From NCBI GenBank assembly GCA_002310195.1, contig DBYS01000008.1:63651-127650 (forward strand): a DNA stretch of 64,000 nt, read 5' to 3'. Source of the DNA: Bacteroidales bacterium UBA1180. Its GTDB lineage: Bacteria; Bacteroidota; Bacteroidia; Bacteroidales; Paludibacteraceae. The notes beneath the pieces are model-generated. The model was not told where the DNA came from. It made no database searches and worked only from the letters and a program-made list of their open reading frames with translations. Shown here one piece after another: positions 53,101-61,031 of the stretch. Numbering within the stretch: position 1 is the first letter of the stretch; each line of letters opens with the position of its first letter. Position numbers and translations under genes: made by a program.

Positions 53101-53359
53101 CATGCTCGACTTGTCGTATCTGCGACTCAAGAACATCACCGTAGGCTACAGCCTGCCGAAGAATATCCTGCAGAAAGCACACATCCAGAAAGCACGTATC
53201 TATTGCAGCTTGGAGAACGTGTGCGAGATTGACCACCTGGGCAACCTGCCTATCGACCCGGAAACGGGTTCGGCAGCCGGCTCGGGCGGAGGTATGGGCT
53301 GGGGACGTATATATCCCTATACTCGTCAGTACAGTTTTGGTTTGCAAGTAACCCTTTAA
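50123..53359 (+). CDS. SusC/RagA family TonB-linked outer membrane transporter
   Basis: Outer-membrane import channel of 1078 residues. Signal peptide about 1-21. The N-terminal CarboxypepD_reg domain (about 23-100, VSGLVTDAQGEPMIGVSVMV) and the TonB-linked motif LEEVVVVGYGTQRK (about 97-110) are followed by the plug (VDGVEMSDISAINAEDIAS, ASIYGTRAAFGVILITTK) and a 22-strand barrel ending QYSFGLQVTL. It works with the SusD lipoprotein encoded 12 nt downstream to bring oligomers into the periplasm. The substrate is not shown by sequence; the neighbouring GHL10 and amidase genes suggest an amino-sugar glycan. Confidence 0.96.
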   Translation: MKHSSLFMLLLALLTVASMQAVEVSGLVTDAQGEPMIGVSVMVDGTTTGTITDFDGRYTISANGNSVLVFSYLGYRTQKINVENRSTLNVQLVEDTKALEEVVVVGYGTQRKANLTGAVGTVSVQDQLDGRPITNVGNSLQGATPGLTITNTSGRLGAVPDFHIRGFEGSLTGSAAPLILVDGVEMSDISAINAEDIASISVLKDAASASIYGTRAAFGVILITTKTGANEIGKFNVTYNNNFSWATPTVLPEVAKSYIGAEMALEARNRRVPGTTMFKGGCGLVWDAAAIDMMRQWEQTYGNMDLSEEMVLGRDFDIIAGDAYFYRSWDPAKMYVRDYSFSQQHNLNVSGQAGKTNYYIGLGYAGQNGVVKVNPDSYKRYSINTSIETEVFKWLKVRAKMLYTRTNLAEPFNFGGADYDALYYLYRWPAIMPYGTYQGHPFRNAVTETAAANMNSDERDYTRASVGTTITFLPGFTLDVDYAFNLTNRDYVQRGGTVGGWDFWSGGMTLSDNWASSARNKIDSYNYRTQHHTGNAVLRYQHTWNDAHKFSIFGGYNIEYNDYKYVNAEKRDLLDQSKPEISLATGDQFIYGAHTSWALMGFFARVNYSYKDRYLIELNGRVDGSSRFPKDRLWGFFPSGSIGWVASEENFWEALKPWWSFAKIRASYGSIGNQDVGANMFRAIMSSGTSGWIVNDVNEITFSLPTALANGFTWETIKTYDVGADFRFFNDDLGVTFDWYRRVNDGMIAGGAETPSTYGASAPYENAAQMTTNGWELQIDYHHKFSNGLRINLMANVSDALATITKHPRSTLSVIDGSNYEGKIIGEIWGFTTDRLFQTSDFDSEGNLLPGIPTQTYFENQGYKYKYGPGDVKYVDLNGDGEITWGDKTPDNPGDWSRIGNTTPRFEYNFRIGADWYGVDLNIFFQGVGKRDYWATGTMMIPGWNFSEGTFYAHQTDYWTPTNTNAWYPRLTETNQPGQYSAAGFNFLTQTRYMLDLSYLRLKNITVGYSLPKNILQKAHIQKARIYCSLENVCEIDHLGNLPIDPETGSAAGSGGGMGWGRIYPYTRQYSFGLQVTL

Positions 53360-53371
53360 TCTGCTATCGTT

Positions 53372-55120
53372 ATGAAAAAGTATTTATATATATTGTTGGC
53401 CTTTGTGCCATTGCTTTGGACGAGTTGCAACCTGCTTGACCAACCGCCTTACGACGACTTTACCGACGAGGAGTTCTGGCAGTCGGAGCAACAGGCGCGT
53501 TCGTATATGTACGGATTCTACACATCGGTATTCTCGGGCTACGGCTCGGGATGGTCGCACGGACCGTTCCTGATGGGGCAAACCACCAATGATGATTTCG
53601 CTTCGGATGTTGACCAGCAGGACTTGCAGCCTGTGAACATTCCTGTATCTGACGGTGCATGGTCGTTCTCGAATATCCGTAAGGCTAACTACGTGATTGC
53701 CAATGTAGGCCGTCTGCCGCTCAGCGACAAGGATATCAACCATTGGATGGGCGTGGCACGGTTCTTCCGCGCATGCTACTACAGCAATCTCGTCTTCACC
53801 TTTGGCGATGTGCCTTGGTTCGACAAGGTGCCTGTTGTTAGCGACAGACAGGAAGACCTGGCTTATCTCTATAAGGATCGCGACCCGCGTACGCGAGTTG
53901 ATTCGCTGATCATGGAGGACTTCAAGTTTGCGATGGAGAATGTTCGTGAGAACGACGGCCAACTGCAGGTCAACCGCTATGTGGTAGCGGGTATGGCTTC
54001 GCGAATGATGCTGCGTGAGGGAACGTTCCTCAAGTATCACAATATCGACCAGGATTATGCAGCCAAATGTCTGCAATTCGCCTTCGATGCCGCAAATATG
54101 GTTATCGGTTCCGGCAAGTACAGCATTGCTCCGTCGTACAAGGCTCTGTTCGTTTCCGACAACCTTGCAGGTAATCCGGAGATGCTCATGTACCGCCACT
54201 ACGTGGACGGTGTAATCTCGCACTCCACGCTCAGTTACTCGTTCACCGAGACACAGGCAGGATTGAGCAAGTCGCTGGCTGATGCGTTTGTCAGAGCCGA
54301 CGGCAAGCCCATATATGTGGCCGACGAGTTCTGGACGCCGCGCACGTCAGAGGAGTTCTTCGCTAACCGTGACCCGCGTCTGACGCAAGTTATACGGCCG
54401 AAGTATTACATCAAGGGTACTGACTGCTCACCGTTCAACTACGCGTTGTCCGGCTACAGCTGGTGCAAGTTCATGGACGACAGCCGCGCTGCCAATCCCG
54501 AACCCACCTGGGCAAGCAACAAGAACGTGATTGATGCTCCCTGTCTGCGCTATGCCGAAGTGCTGCTCAACTATGCTGAGGCTGCTTACGAACTCAAACT
54601 GCTTGGTAAGTACAACTTCAGTCAGGCTGACCTCGACAGGTCGATCAATGTCATTCGCGCCCGTGCCGATGTCAATCTGCCGGCTTTACAGGTGGTGGGT
54701 GACCAGCCGGCTCTGGGCGGCGTGACCTTCGACGATCCTATGCGCATGCAGATCGAGCAGAACGCCGATGGCGGTATAACCCCGTCTATCCTTTGGGAGA
54801 TACGTCGCGAACGCCGCGTAGAGCTCTGCCTCGAAGGCTTCCGCCTCAACGACCTCAAGCGCTGGAAGAAACTTGACTACCTGTGGAACGACTGCAACCC
54901 CGATATCCGCTACGGTGCATACATCGTGCTTAGCGACTATCCGGGTAAGACCGATGAGGTGGTGATTGAAGGCGATACGGAAGGATTCATCCTGCGTAAC
55001 ACAATGGGACAGCGCAACCAACCGATTGCCCGTAACTACATTTCGCCTATCCCCTCCGGACAGATCAGCCTGTACAAGAGCAAAGGATTTACGCTCACCC
55101 AAAACAAGGAATGGGAGTAA
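53372..55120 (+). CDS. SusD/RagB family surface glycan-binding lipoprotein
   Basis: Outer-membrane lipoprotein of 582 residues that caps the SusC channel and binds the ligand. The lipobox WTSC gives lipidated C19, followed by NLLDQPPYDDFTDEEFWQ, the standard SusD start. Helical TPR-like segments occur (FFRACYYSNLVFTFGDVPWF, LRYAEVLLNYAEAAY), and the end has WEIRRERRVELCLEGFRLNDLKRWKK, the SusD_RagB hallmark. It pairs with the SusC gene just upstream. Confidence 0.96.
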   Translation: MKKYLYILLAFVPLLWTSCNLLDQPPYDDFTDEEFWQSEQQARSYMYGFYTSVFSGYGSGWSHGPFLMGQTTNDDFASDVDQQDLQPVNIPVSDGAWSFSNIRKANYVIANVGRLPLSDKDINHWMGVARFFRACYYSNLVFTFGDVPWFDKVPVVSDRQEDLAYLYKDRDPRTRVDSLIMEDFKFAMENVRENDGQLQVNRYVVAGMASRMMLREGTFLKYHNIDQDYAAKCLQFAFDAANMVIGSGKYSIAPSYKALFVSDNLAGNPEMLMYRHYVDGVISHSTLSYSFTETQAGLSKSLADAFVRADGKPIYVADEFWTPRTSEEFFANRDPRLTQVIRPKYYIKGTDCSPFNYALSGYSWCKFMDDSRAANPEPTWASNKNVIDAPCLRYAEVLLNYAEAAYELKLLGKYNFSQADLDRSINVIRARADVNLPALQVVGDQPALGGVTFDDPMRMQIEQNADGGITPSILWEIRRERRVELCLEGFRLNDLKRWKKLDYLWNDCNPDIRYGAYIVLSDYPGKTDEVVIEGDTEGFILRNTMGQRNQPIARNYISPIPSGQISLYKSKGFTLTQNKEWE

Positions 55121-55147
55121 TCAAACAAACAACTAAATATACCAATC

Positions 55148-56932
55148 ATGAAAAAGTCATTAATGTTATTCACCCTGCTCATTGCTACTATAGCAATGGT
55201 GCTGTCAGGGTGCAAGAAGCCAGACGAGCCTCAGGGAGGTTTGGAGGCTAAGATCAACTCCATCACTATCGTCAATGCCGGTTTGTCGGGCGGTGATGTG
55301 GTGAATGGTGTGGTGGACAACGAAGCGTTCACCGTTACCTTCGAAGGCGTAGCGGCTGAGACCAACATTGCTGCTGTCAAGTTCAGCGCAAAGTGCTCCA
55401 TCGGTGCCAAACTTGAGAGTGATGTCATTGACTTTACCGTTGGTGCGGCTGCTGATGTGAAAGAACTTAGCAGTGATATTAAGGTTATCAACTCCGTTAC
55501 CGACTCCAAAGGTAAAGAGCAGAAAGTGGAACAAGTCTATAAGGTAACCCTCAAACTCAAGGATGCCGAGAAAGCTCCGGTGCTTGAGAAGATGGTTATC
55601 AAGGACGATAAGGATGTCGAAGTAACCCTTACGCCTGCCAATGTTATCGACGGCGTACTCTGCCTCGGTGTACCTCAGTCATCAACGGCTACGATTGTTT
55701 CTGTTGTCCTTTCTCCGGCTCGTGCTACGTACTCGTTCACAACGGCTAACGAGGGTGTTATCTCGGCTTCTGCCCCGGGCAAGTTCGTCATGGACTTTAT
55801 GGGCCTGCAATCCGAGTATGAAGTTGCTTTCGCTGCCTCACCGACAGCAGGTGCCGACTGGAGCAAGGCTGTAGTACATGACTTCTCGGTGGTTACCAGT
55901 CATCGTTATGTTGACTTTGACGAAGAGTTTACTCGTGGCGGTGATTTCGACGGACAATATGTCCTGCTCGCTAACCGTACCGCTCCGAAGCTCTTCAAGA
56001 TCGAGGACCTGCTGGCTGACAACACCGGCAATCCTATCGCTCTGGCTGTTCCTGATAATATCGTGAACGGTGGAACGCACGTGATAAGCGCAGGTCGATT
56101 GACGCAAGGTCACATCTATCTGTGTAACCTTGCTACCGTTGTTAATGATATCGAGGGTGGCGCCGGACCGCTGAAGGTTTATCACTACGCTACGCCGACC
56201 TCGCAGCCGGAGATTGTGCTTGAGTGGGACGGTACGGGACTGGAGAACCCCGATCCCGACTTGTATTCTGAATACAGTTATAAGGGACGTATCGGTGATA
56301 ATATTTCCATTTCCCTTGATGAGAGCGGTAACGGTTATGCATTCTTCTTCAAGCAGGAGGCGGATAACAAGTATTATCGCTTCACTGTTCGTAACTTCAC
56401 CGAGTTTAGCGACCCAAAAGAGCTTGAACTTCCGGCTATTGCCAACTACTACGGTATGATGAACTCTGTTGGCTCGGATCAATATATATTTACTTCGTCA
56501 TACATCAAGAACCTTTGGCTTATGAATTCCGAGGGCAATTTGCTGTTTGACTTGGAGACACCTATCGTCTTTGGTTGTGACCCGCGTATCATCACATTCA
56601 ACCGTGCTCGTTACATGATGCAATCCGTTTCGCGTCGATATGTAAAGGACGGTTATGGACCTGAGAAACTGATTGTTTATGACATGTCCGAGGGCAATGA
56701 TATAGTGTCTGCCTTTGTCAAACTGCAGGAGCATTTTGACTACGATGAGGAGGAGAACCCGAACGAGGCTGGACCGATTGAGCCGGTTTACGAATATGTA
56801 ATGGAGTCGGAAACATTCTCGTCAGCTTGCGTAGCATTGTGCAACTGCGCAATCGTCAACGGCAAGCTCGTTATCTTCACCGCTGCGCCGCACTCAGGCT
56901 TCGCTATCATCGAAGTGCCTGCTGCACAGTAA
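55148..56932 (+). CDS. SusE-position lipoprotein, DUF4623-like
   Basis: Lipoprotein of 594 residues. A signal peptide ends in VLSGC (C22). Two Ig-like domains come first (about 35-130, KINSITIVNAGLSGGDVVNG; about 135-235, VVLSPARATYSFTTANEGV). From about 250 to the end is a beta-propeller-like region (ANRTAPKLFKIEDLLADNTG, GRIGDNISISLDESGNGYAFF, ENPNEAGPIEPVYEY). This layout matches lipoproteins often annotated with DUF4623/DUF5018 next to SusD, but I am not certain of the family names. The place after SusD is that of SusE/F-like glycan binders. No catalytic motif was seen. Confidence 0.75.
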   Translation: MKKSLMLFTLLIATIAMVLSGCKKPDEPQGGLEAKINSITIVNAGLSGGDVVNGVVDNEAFTVTFEGVAAETNIAAVKFSAKCSIGAKLESDVIDFTVGAAADVKELSSDIKVINSVTDSKGKEQKVEQVYKVTLKLKDAEKAPVLEKMVIKDDKDVEVTLTPANVIDGVLCLGVPQSSTATIVSVVLSPARATYSFTTANEGVISASAPGKFVMDFMGLQSEYEVAFAASPTAGADWSKAVVHDFSVVTSHRYVDFDEEFTRGGDFDGQYVLLANRTAPKLFKIEDLLADNTGNPIALAVPDNIVNGGTHVISAGRLTQGHIYLCNLATVVNDIEGGAGPLKVYHYATPTSQPEIVLEWDGTGLENPDPDLYSEYSYKGRIGDNISISLDESGNGYAFFFKQEADNKYYRFTVRNFTEFSDPKELELPAIANYYGMMNSVGSDQYIFTSSYIKNLWLMNSEGNLLFDLETPIVFGCDPRIITFNRARYMMQSVSRRYVKDGYGPEKLIVYDMSEGNDIVSAFVKLQEHFDYDEEENPNEAGPIEPVYEYVMESETFSSACVALCNCAIVNGKLVIFTAAPHSGFAIIEVPAAQ

Positions 56933-56940
56933 GTGCTACT

Positions 56941-56982
56941 CCCCGCGCGGCAATGAGCCTGAATAACTTGTTGCCGCCGGGG
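56941..56982. terminator. Imperfect GC-rich hairpin after the SusE-position gene
   Basis: CCCC...CGGCAA (56941-56953) pairs with TTGCCG...GGGG (56971-56982) with a small internal loop. It probably ends or attenuates the SusC/SusD transcript before the beta-helix gene. Confidence 0.55.
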
Positions 56983-57034
56983 ATAACTGAATACCAACAA
57001 GTTAACCTTATATATTAACCAAATTCAAATCATC

Positions 57035-60000
57035 ATGAAAAAGATTCTATCTTTCTTCGCTGTGATGCTTTTCGCATTTGCAGTAAATGCAGCGACTACA
57101 GTTAGTCCTACTGCTGAAAAGAACAATCTTTCTGCTGCTGTGGCTGCGGCGACGGCTGGAGATGTTCTTGAACTAACTAATGGCATCTTTAATGAGGAAG
57201 GTAACTTTGCCATTGACAAAGACCTTACCATTAAGGCTGCTGAAGGTGCAAAGCCTATAATCAAGAACTTGTACTATTTTAGAGTAGAATCTGGTGCAAA
57301 GGTCACTTTTCAAGGCATCGAGTTCGATGGCTCCGGAGCTTCTGACCATTGCCTTCGTTCGCACAACGGCTCGAATGGTTCTGAGGAAGTGACTTTGGAC
57401 AATTGCTCTTTCCACAATTATCCGAGTTATGTGCTTTACACACAGAGAAATTCACGTAAATGGCATTCTCTTACTATTAAGAACTGCTATTTCTATGACA
57501 ACGTAAAGTACGCCATTGCAATTATTTATGAGGGTTCAACGGCTACTACGTGTGATGCGGTGTCTGTAGAGAATTCTACTTTTGCCAACACCACTGGAAA
57601 TTATGCTGCTATTTATATTCAAGACGGCAATGCTACTGAATTAAGTGTTGACCACTGCACCTTCTACAATTTCGGTGCGCCATTTATCAAGGCTGATGCA
57701 TCTGCGACCAGCATTGATATTGCTAATAGCATCTTTGCTCAACCCGAGGCCAAAACTACTGCTCCGGTTGTATGCTCTGCCGGAACGGTTAAGAACTGCC
57801 TTGCGTTCAATACCGCTGACTACGCTGAAGGTCCGACCGTTACCGGTGGCATCGCTGCTGACCCGAAGTTCGAGGACGCAGCAAATGGCAGTTTCTATCT
57901 GGCAGAAGATTCGCCTGCTCGCAATGCCGGCACCGATAGCAAGACTCTGGGTGACCAGCGCTGGTGGGAGAAACCGAAAATGACGGCTCCTGACGCTGCT
58001 CCGGCTGCTCCGGAATGGCCTGCTAACCAAGTAAAGGCTGTGTACTCCGCAACGTACAATGCCGACTGCGGCTTTGGCGAGTGGGGTAGCGGTACTGTTT
58101 ATGCACAGGATACCTATGGAAAGAAGTACACCACAACAGCTCTGGGATACTTCGGTCTGTTGTTTGAGGGCGACAATAGCCTCAACTGCGCGAAGATGGA
58201 GAAACTCCACCTCGACGTTTGGGTTGCTGCCGATGCTTCTATCCGCGTTGTGCCTATCTGGAAAGCCGGTGGCGCTGAGAAAGGTGTGACCTGCGAGGTG
58301 AAAGGCCAGCAGTGGAACGCCATTGATATCGCCCTGACAGAGTATGACAATGTAACCGACTGGAGCAATATCTATCAGATTAAGATTGACAATGCTCCGG
58401 AGTTAACATTCTGGGTTAACAACGTATATTTCTATACCACTCAGGTTCCTGAGGTTGACACCGAGGCTCCGTCAGAGTTTACCGCAGTTGCAGGTGATGC
58501 TTCGTACTTCAGCGCAGCCATCAAGGCCAAAGCTAAAGATGCATCGGAGGCTGTTATGTTTGATGTTATCAACGGTGAGCTTGTCGTTGCTACAGCCAAG
58601 GCCGGTTCGGAGGTTGAGACTGTTATCCAGGTTAAGAACCTGACTCCTAACACCGAGTACAACTTCTCGGTTATTGCTAAGGATGAAACGGGCAACAGTG
58701 CTGATCCTATCGCTGTTTCCACCAAGACTCTGGAAGCTCCGGCAGCTGCCGAGACTCCGGAATTTGAGCCTGAAAAGGTTAAATCGATCTACAGCGACGT
58801 ATATACTACCGCTACCGCTATCAGCACACTGAATGCCGGTTGGTGGGAGCCGTCCGAGATGTCGGAAGGTTATCTGGCTGAAGGCAACAAGGCGCTGTTC
58901 TATGCTCCGAAGGCTACCGGTATGTTCGGTTGGGAGATAGCTGAGACCGATATGACAGGCTTCCCGTATATGCACGTAAGCATCTATCCGATTGCTGACG
59001 GCTCGATCAAGATCTATCCTGTTGTTAAGGAGGGTGCCGGCGACTACAACAGAGTTGTTTCTGTCAAAGGCGGTGAGTGGAACGAACTGGTTCTGGATTA
59101 CACCGGTCTGGATCTGTCCAAGGTTTATCAGATTGGCTGGATTGATTACTATAAGCTCAACGGATTCTTTGTTGACAATGTTTACTTCTCCGCTACCGCC
59201 AAGCCTATCAAGCCGCAGGCAAACATCTTTGCTTCAGGTCTGAAGGGAGCGTTGAGCGCAGATGGAAGCCAGTTCGAAATCGAATACTTCCTCAATGCCA
59301 ATGCTACCGAAATCGAAGTTGAGTTCTTCAATGCAGAGGGGGAAATGGAGCTGAAGACTCCTCTCACAATAGCCGAGCAACTCACTGCTGGTGCGCACAA
59401 AGTTTCGATTGAAATGTCCCCGAGTGAGACATTTGACCCGGGTACCTACTCATGGACCATCCACGCTTATGCTGGGCCGACCGAGTTCAAGGATATGCTT
59501 CCTGCTGATGACAACAGGTACAACTATTACATGCCTATGAGCATCGTGGTCGATAATAGCTTCGAGTCTGACTTCTTCGGCCGCGTCTATGTCAGCGAAT
59601 CTGTCGATGGCGCAGATGATGGTGCATCCGATGCTACCAAACAGCAAGTTCGTGGTATTTATATCTATAATCCCGACATGAACTTTGCCAATGGCCAGGA
59701 GATGGCTGTCCTCGGTTATGATGGTGGTTTGCTCGGTGATCGTACATCTAGTGCTGGCTTCCGTCGTCTGGCTATCGATGCTAAGGGTAATGTCTATGTA
59801 GCTTCGCTGGATGATGCTACCAAGGGCGTTTACCGCATGGATCCGGCTAATCCGGCAGCTGACTTTGTAACGGTTCTTCAGGCTGAAAGACCTGTTGATG
59901 CTCTGGAGATAGTTGGTGATACGCTTTATACCATCGAGAATGTTGCCGAATCGTCAGGTGAGTTCGATATCTATGACATGACAACTATCCCGGTTGGTAA

Positions 60001-60643
60001 ACCGGTTAAGAGAATGTTAACCACCGCTGCTGATAGCGACAAGGGCTTGGCTAACTCGTTCATTACTCTCCGTTCTGATGGACGTGGCGGATTCTGGGTT
60101 GCTCAACATCGTTGGGGACCGACTCCTTATCCTCCATTCGAGCATTGGAACAGTAATCGTGAAGTGGACTTCAAGATTGATGGAGAGAATTCTGAAATCC
60201 TTGGCGACATCACAGGTAACGTTTCTTACCGTGGTCAGATTGCTGTAAATGTTGCCGGTGACAAGATTGCCCTTGGCTCTAACAAGTGTGCTAAGGTCTT
60301 CAGCGTTACCTATGGTGATGACGGTGTGCCGGTACTCACGTTCATTTGCATGACTCCTCAGTTCGGTAACAACATCGATGGCCTTGCATTTGATGTGGCG
60401 GATAACCTCTATGTAGCTTCGGCTTCGGTTGAGCGCTTCTATCAGTTCCCGCTCGCTAAAGAGGAAGGCGCTAATCACACCCGCGTTTACGCTCCGTCGA
60501 AGTACAACCTCGTTATAAAGGAGGAGGACGCTGTTGACAACATCAACGCAACTGTTGCTCCGACCAAGGTTATCCGCAACGGTCAAGTGCTGATCATCCG
60601 TGACGGCGTTGAGTACAATGTACTTGGCGCAGAAATGCGTTAA
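57035..60643 (+). CDS. Exported beta-helix protein with Fn3 and beta-propeller domains
   Basis: Secreted protein of 1202 residues; signal peptide about 1-19 (ending AVNAA). The first domain (about 22-315) is a right-handed beta-helix of the DUF4957/pectate-lyase-like type (AAATAGDVLELTNGIFNEEG, VTLDNCSFHNYPS, VENSTFANTTGNYAAIYIQD), closing with the familiar ADPKFEDAANGSFYLAEDSP. Two similar jelly-roll domains (AVYSATYNADCGFGEWG; SIYSDVYTTATAISTLN) flank an Fn3 domain (TEAPSEFTAVAGDASYFSAA). The last ~430 residues are the Ig-like plus propeller module shared with the amidase protein. The tail is TKVIRNGQVLIIRDGVEYNV followed by LG. No lyase catalytic residues could be identified, so binding or enzyme function is open. 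Confidence 0.82.
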   Translation: MKKILSFFAVMLFAFAVNAATTVSPTAEKNNLSAAVAAATAGDVLELTNGIFNEEGNFAIDKDLTIKAAEGAKPIIKNLYYFRVESGAKVTFQGIEFDGSGASDHCLRSHNGSNGSEEVTLDNCSFHNYPSYVLYTQRNSRKWHSLTIKNCYFYDNVKYAIAIIYEGSTATTCDAVSVENSTFANTTGNYAAIYIQDGNATELSVDHCTFYNFGAPFIKADASATSIDIANSIFAQPEAKTTAPVVCSAGTVKNCLAFNTADYAEGPTVTGGIAADPKFEDAANGSFYLAEDSPARNAGTDSKTLGDQRWWEKPKMTAPDAAPAAPEWPANQVKAVYSATYNADCGFGEWGSGTVYAQDTYGKKYTTTALGYFGLLFEGDNSLNCAKMEKLHLDVWVAADASIRVVPIWKAGGAEKGVTCEVKGQQWNAIDIALTEYDNVTDWSNIYQIKIDNAPELTFWVNNVYFYTTQVPEVDTEAPSEFTAVAGDASYFSAAIKAKAKDASEAVMFDVINGELVVATAKAGSEVETVIQVKNLTPNTEYNFSVIAKDETGNSADPIAVSTKTLEAPAAAETPEFEPEKVKSIYSDVYTTATAISTLNAGWWEPSEMSEGYLAEGNKALFYAPKATGMFGWEIAETDMTGFPYMHVSIYPIADGSIKIYPVVKEGAGDYNRVVSVKGGEWNELVLDYTGLDLSKVYQIGWIDYYKLNGFFVDNVYFSATAKPIKPQANIFASGLKGALSADGSQFEIEYFLNANATEIEVEFFNAEGEMELKTPLTIAEQLTAGAHKVSIEMSPSETFDPGTYSWTIHAYAGPTEFKDMLPADDNRYNYYMPMSIVVDNSFESDFFGRVYVSESVDGADDGASDATKQQVRGIYIYNPDMNFANGQEMAVLGYDGGLLGDRTSSAGFRRLAIDAKGNVYVASLDDATKGVYRMDPANPAADFVTVLQAERPVDALEIVGDTLYTIENVAESSGEFDIYDMTTIPVGKPVKRMLTTAADSDKGLANSFITLRSDGRGGFWVAQHRWGPTPYPPFEHWNSNREVDFKIDGENSEILGDITGNVSYRGQIAVNVAGDKIALGSNKCAKVFSVTYGDDGVPVLTFICMTPQFGNNIDGLAFDVADNLYVASASVERFYQFPLAKEEGANHTRVYAPSKYNLVIKEEDAVDNINATVAPTKVIRNGQVLIIRDGVEYNVLGAEMR

Positions 60644-60711
60644 TCCTGTTTCACCGCGCTATCGCGGTTAAATACGCATTGGTCAATCCCGACCGATGTA
60701 GTTTCTCCGAC

Positions 60712-60752
60712 AAAACCCCGACCAATATGTGTCGAGGTTTTGTCGGGGTTTT
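60712..60752 (+). terminator. Terminator of the 57035 gene
   Basis: AAAACCCCGAC (60712-60722) pairs perfectly with GTCGGGGTTTT (60742-60752), loop 19 nt. The GTCGAGGTTTT inside the loop is an alternative right arm with one mismatch. Confidence 0.7.
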
Positions 60753-60783
60753 ATCGAGGGATTATCGAGGGATTATCGGGAGT
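60751..60783 (+). repeat. 11-bp tandem repeat
   Basis: TTATCGAGGGA occurs twice without gap (60751-60761, 60762-60772), then a diverged third copy TTATCGGGAGT (60773-60783). Confidence 0.8.
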
Positions 60784-60927
60784 GATCTGAGATTTTCGCG
60801 AGGTCATTTTTTGTCGGTAATCTCGGTTTTCTCTCGATAATTGTTCGATAACGGCTCGAAAACAGGTCAACATTGACTCGACATTCCGGCGAAAAAATTA
60901 GAATAATGACATTTTCTTTGCAATTTA

Positions 60928-60959
60928 TTTGCAAATGTCAAAAATTTTTTGTATCTTTG
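60928..60959 (+). promoter_or_regulatory. Promoter of the 61032 gene
   Basis: TTTG at 60928-60931, 20 bp spacer, TATCTTTG at 60952-60959. The leader is about 65 nt, with the TTTATTAACTAAAAA element (61007-61021) before the ATG. This gene is therefore a separate unit. Confidence 0.82.
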
Positions 60960-61031
60960 CGCCGTGAAGTATGCGAAATTACTAATTTTAGTATATTAAC
61001 CAATTCTTTATTAACTAAAAACCATTAAATC

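Larger units (their letters stand above)
60644..61031. other. 388-base intergenic region
   Basis: No gene was seen on either strand. It contains, in order: a small hairpin (ACCGCG-CTAT-CGCGGT, 60653-60668), a strong hairpin (60712-60752), an 11-bp tandem repeat (60751-60783), a GC-moderate stretch rich in TCG/CGA words up to about 60890, a promoter (60928-60959) and the AT-rich leader ending at 61021. Confidence 0.8.

Noticed and set aside
57035..60643. Pectate lyase call for the beta-helix protein
   Set aside because: The helix pattern is clear but no lyase catalytic residues or calcium site could be recognised, so only the fold is stated.
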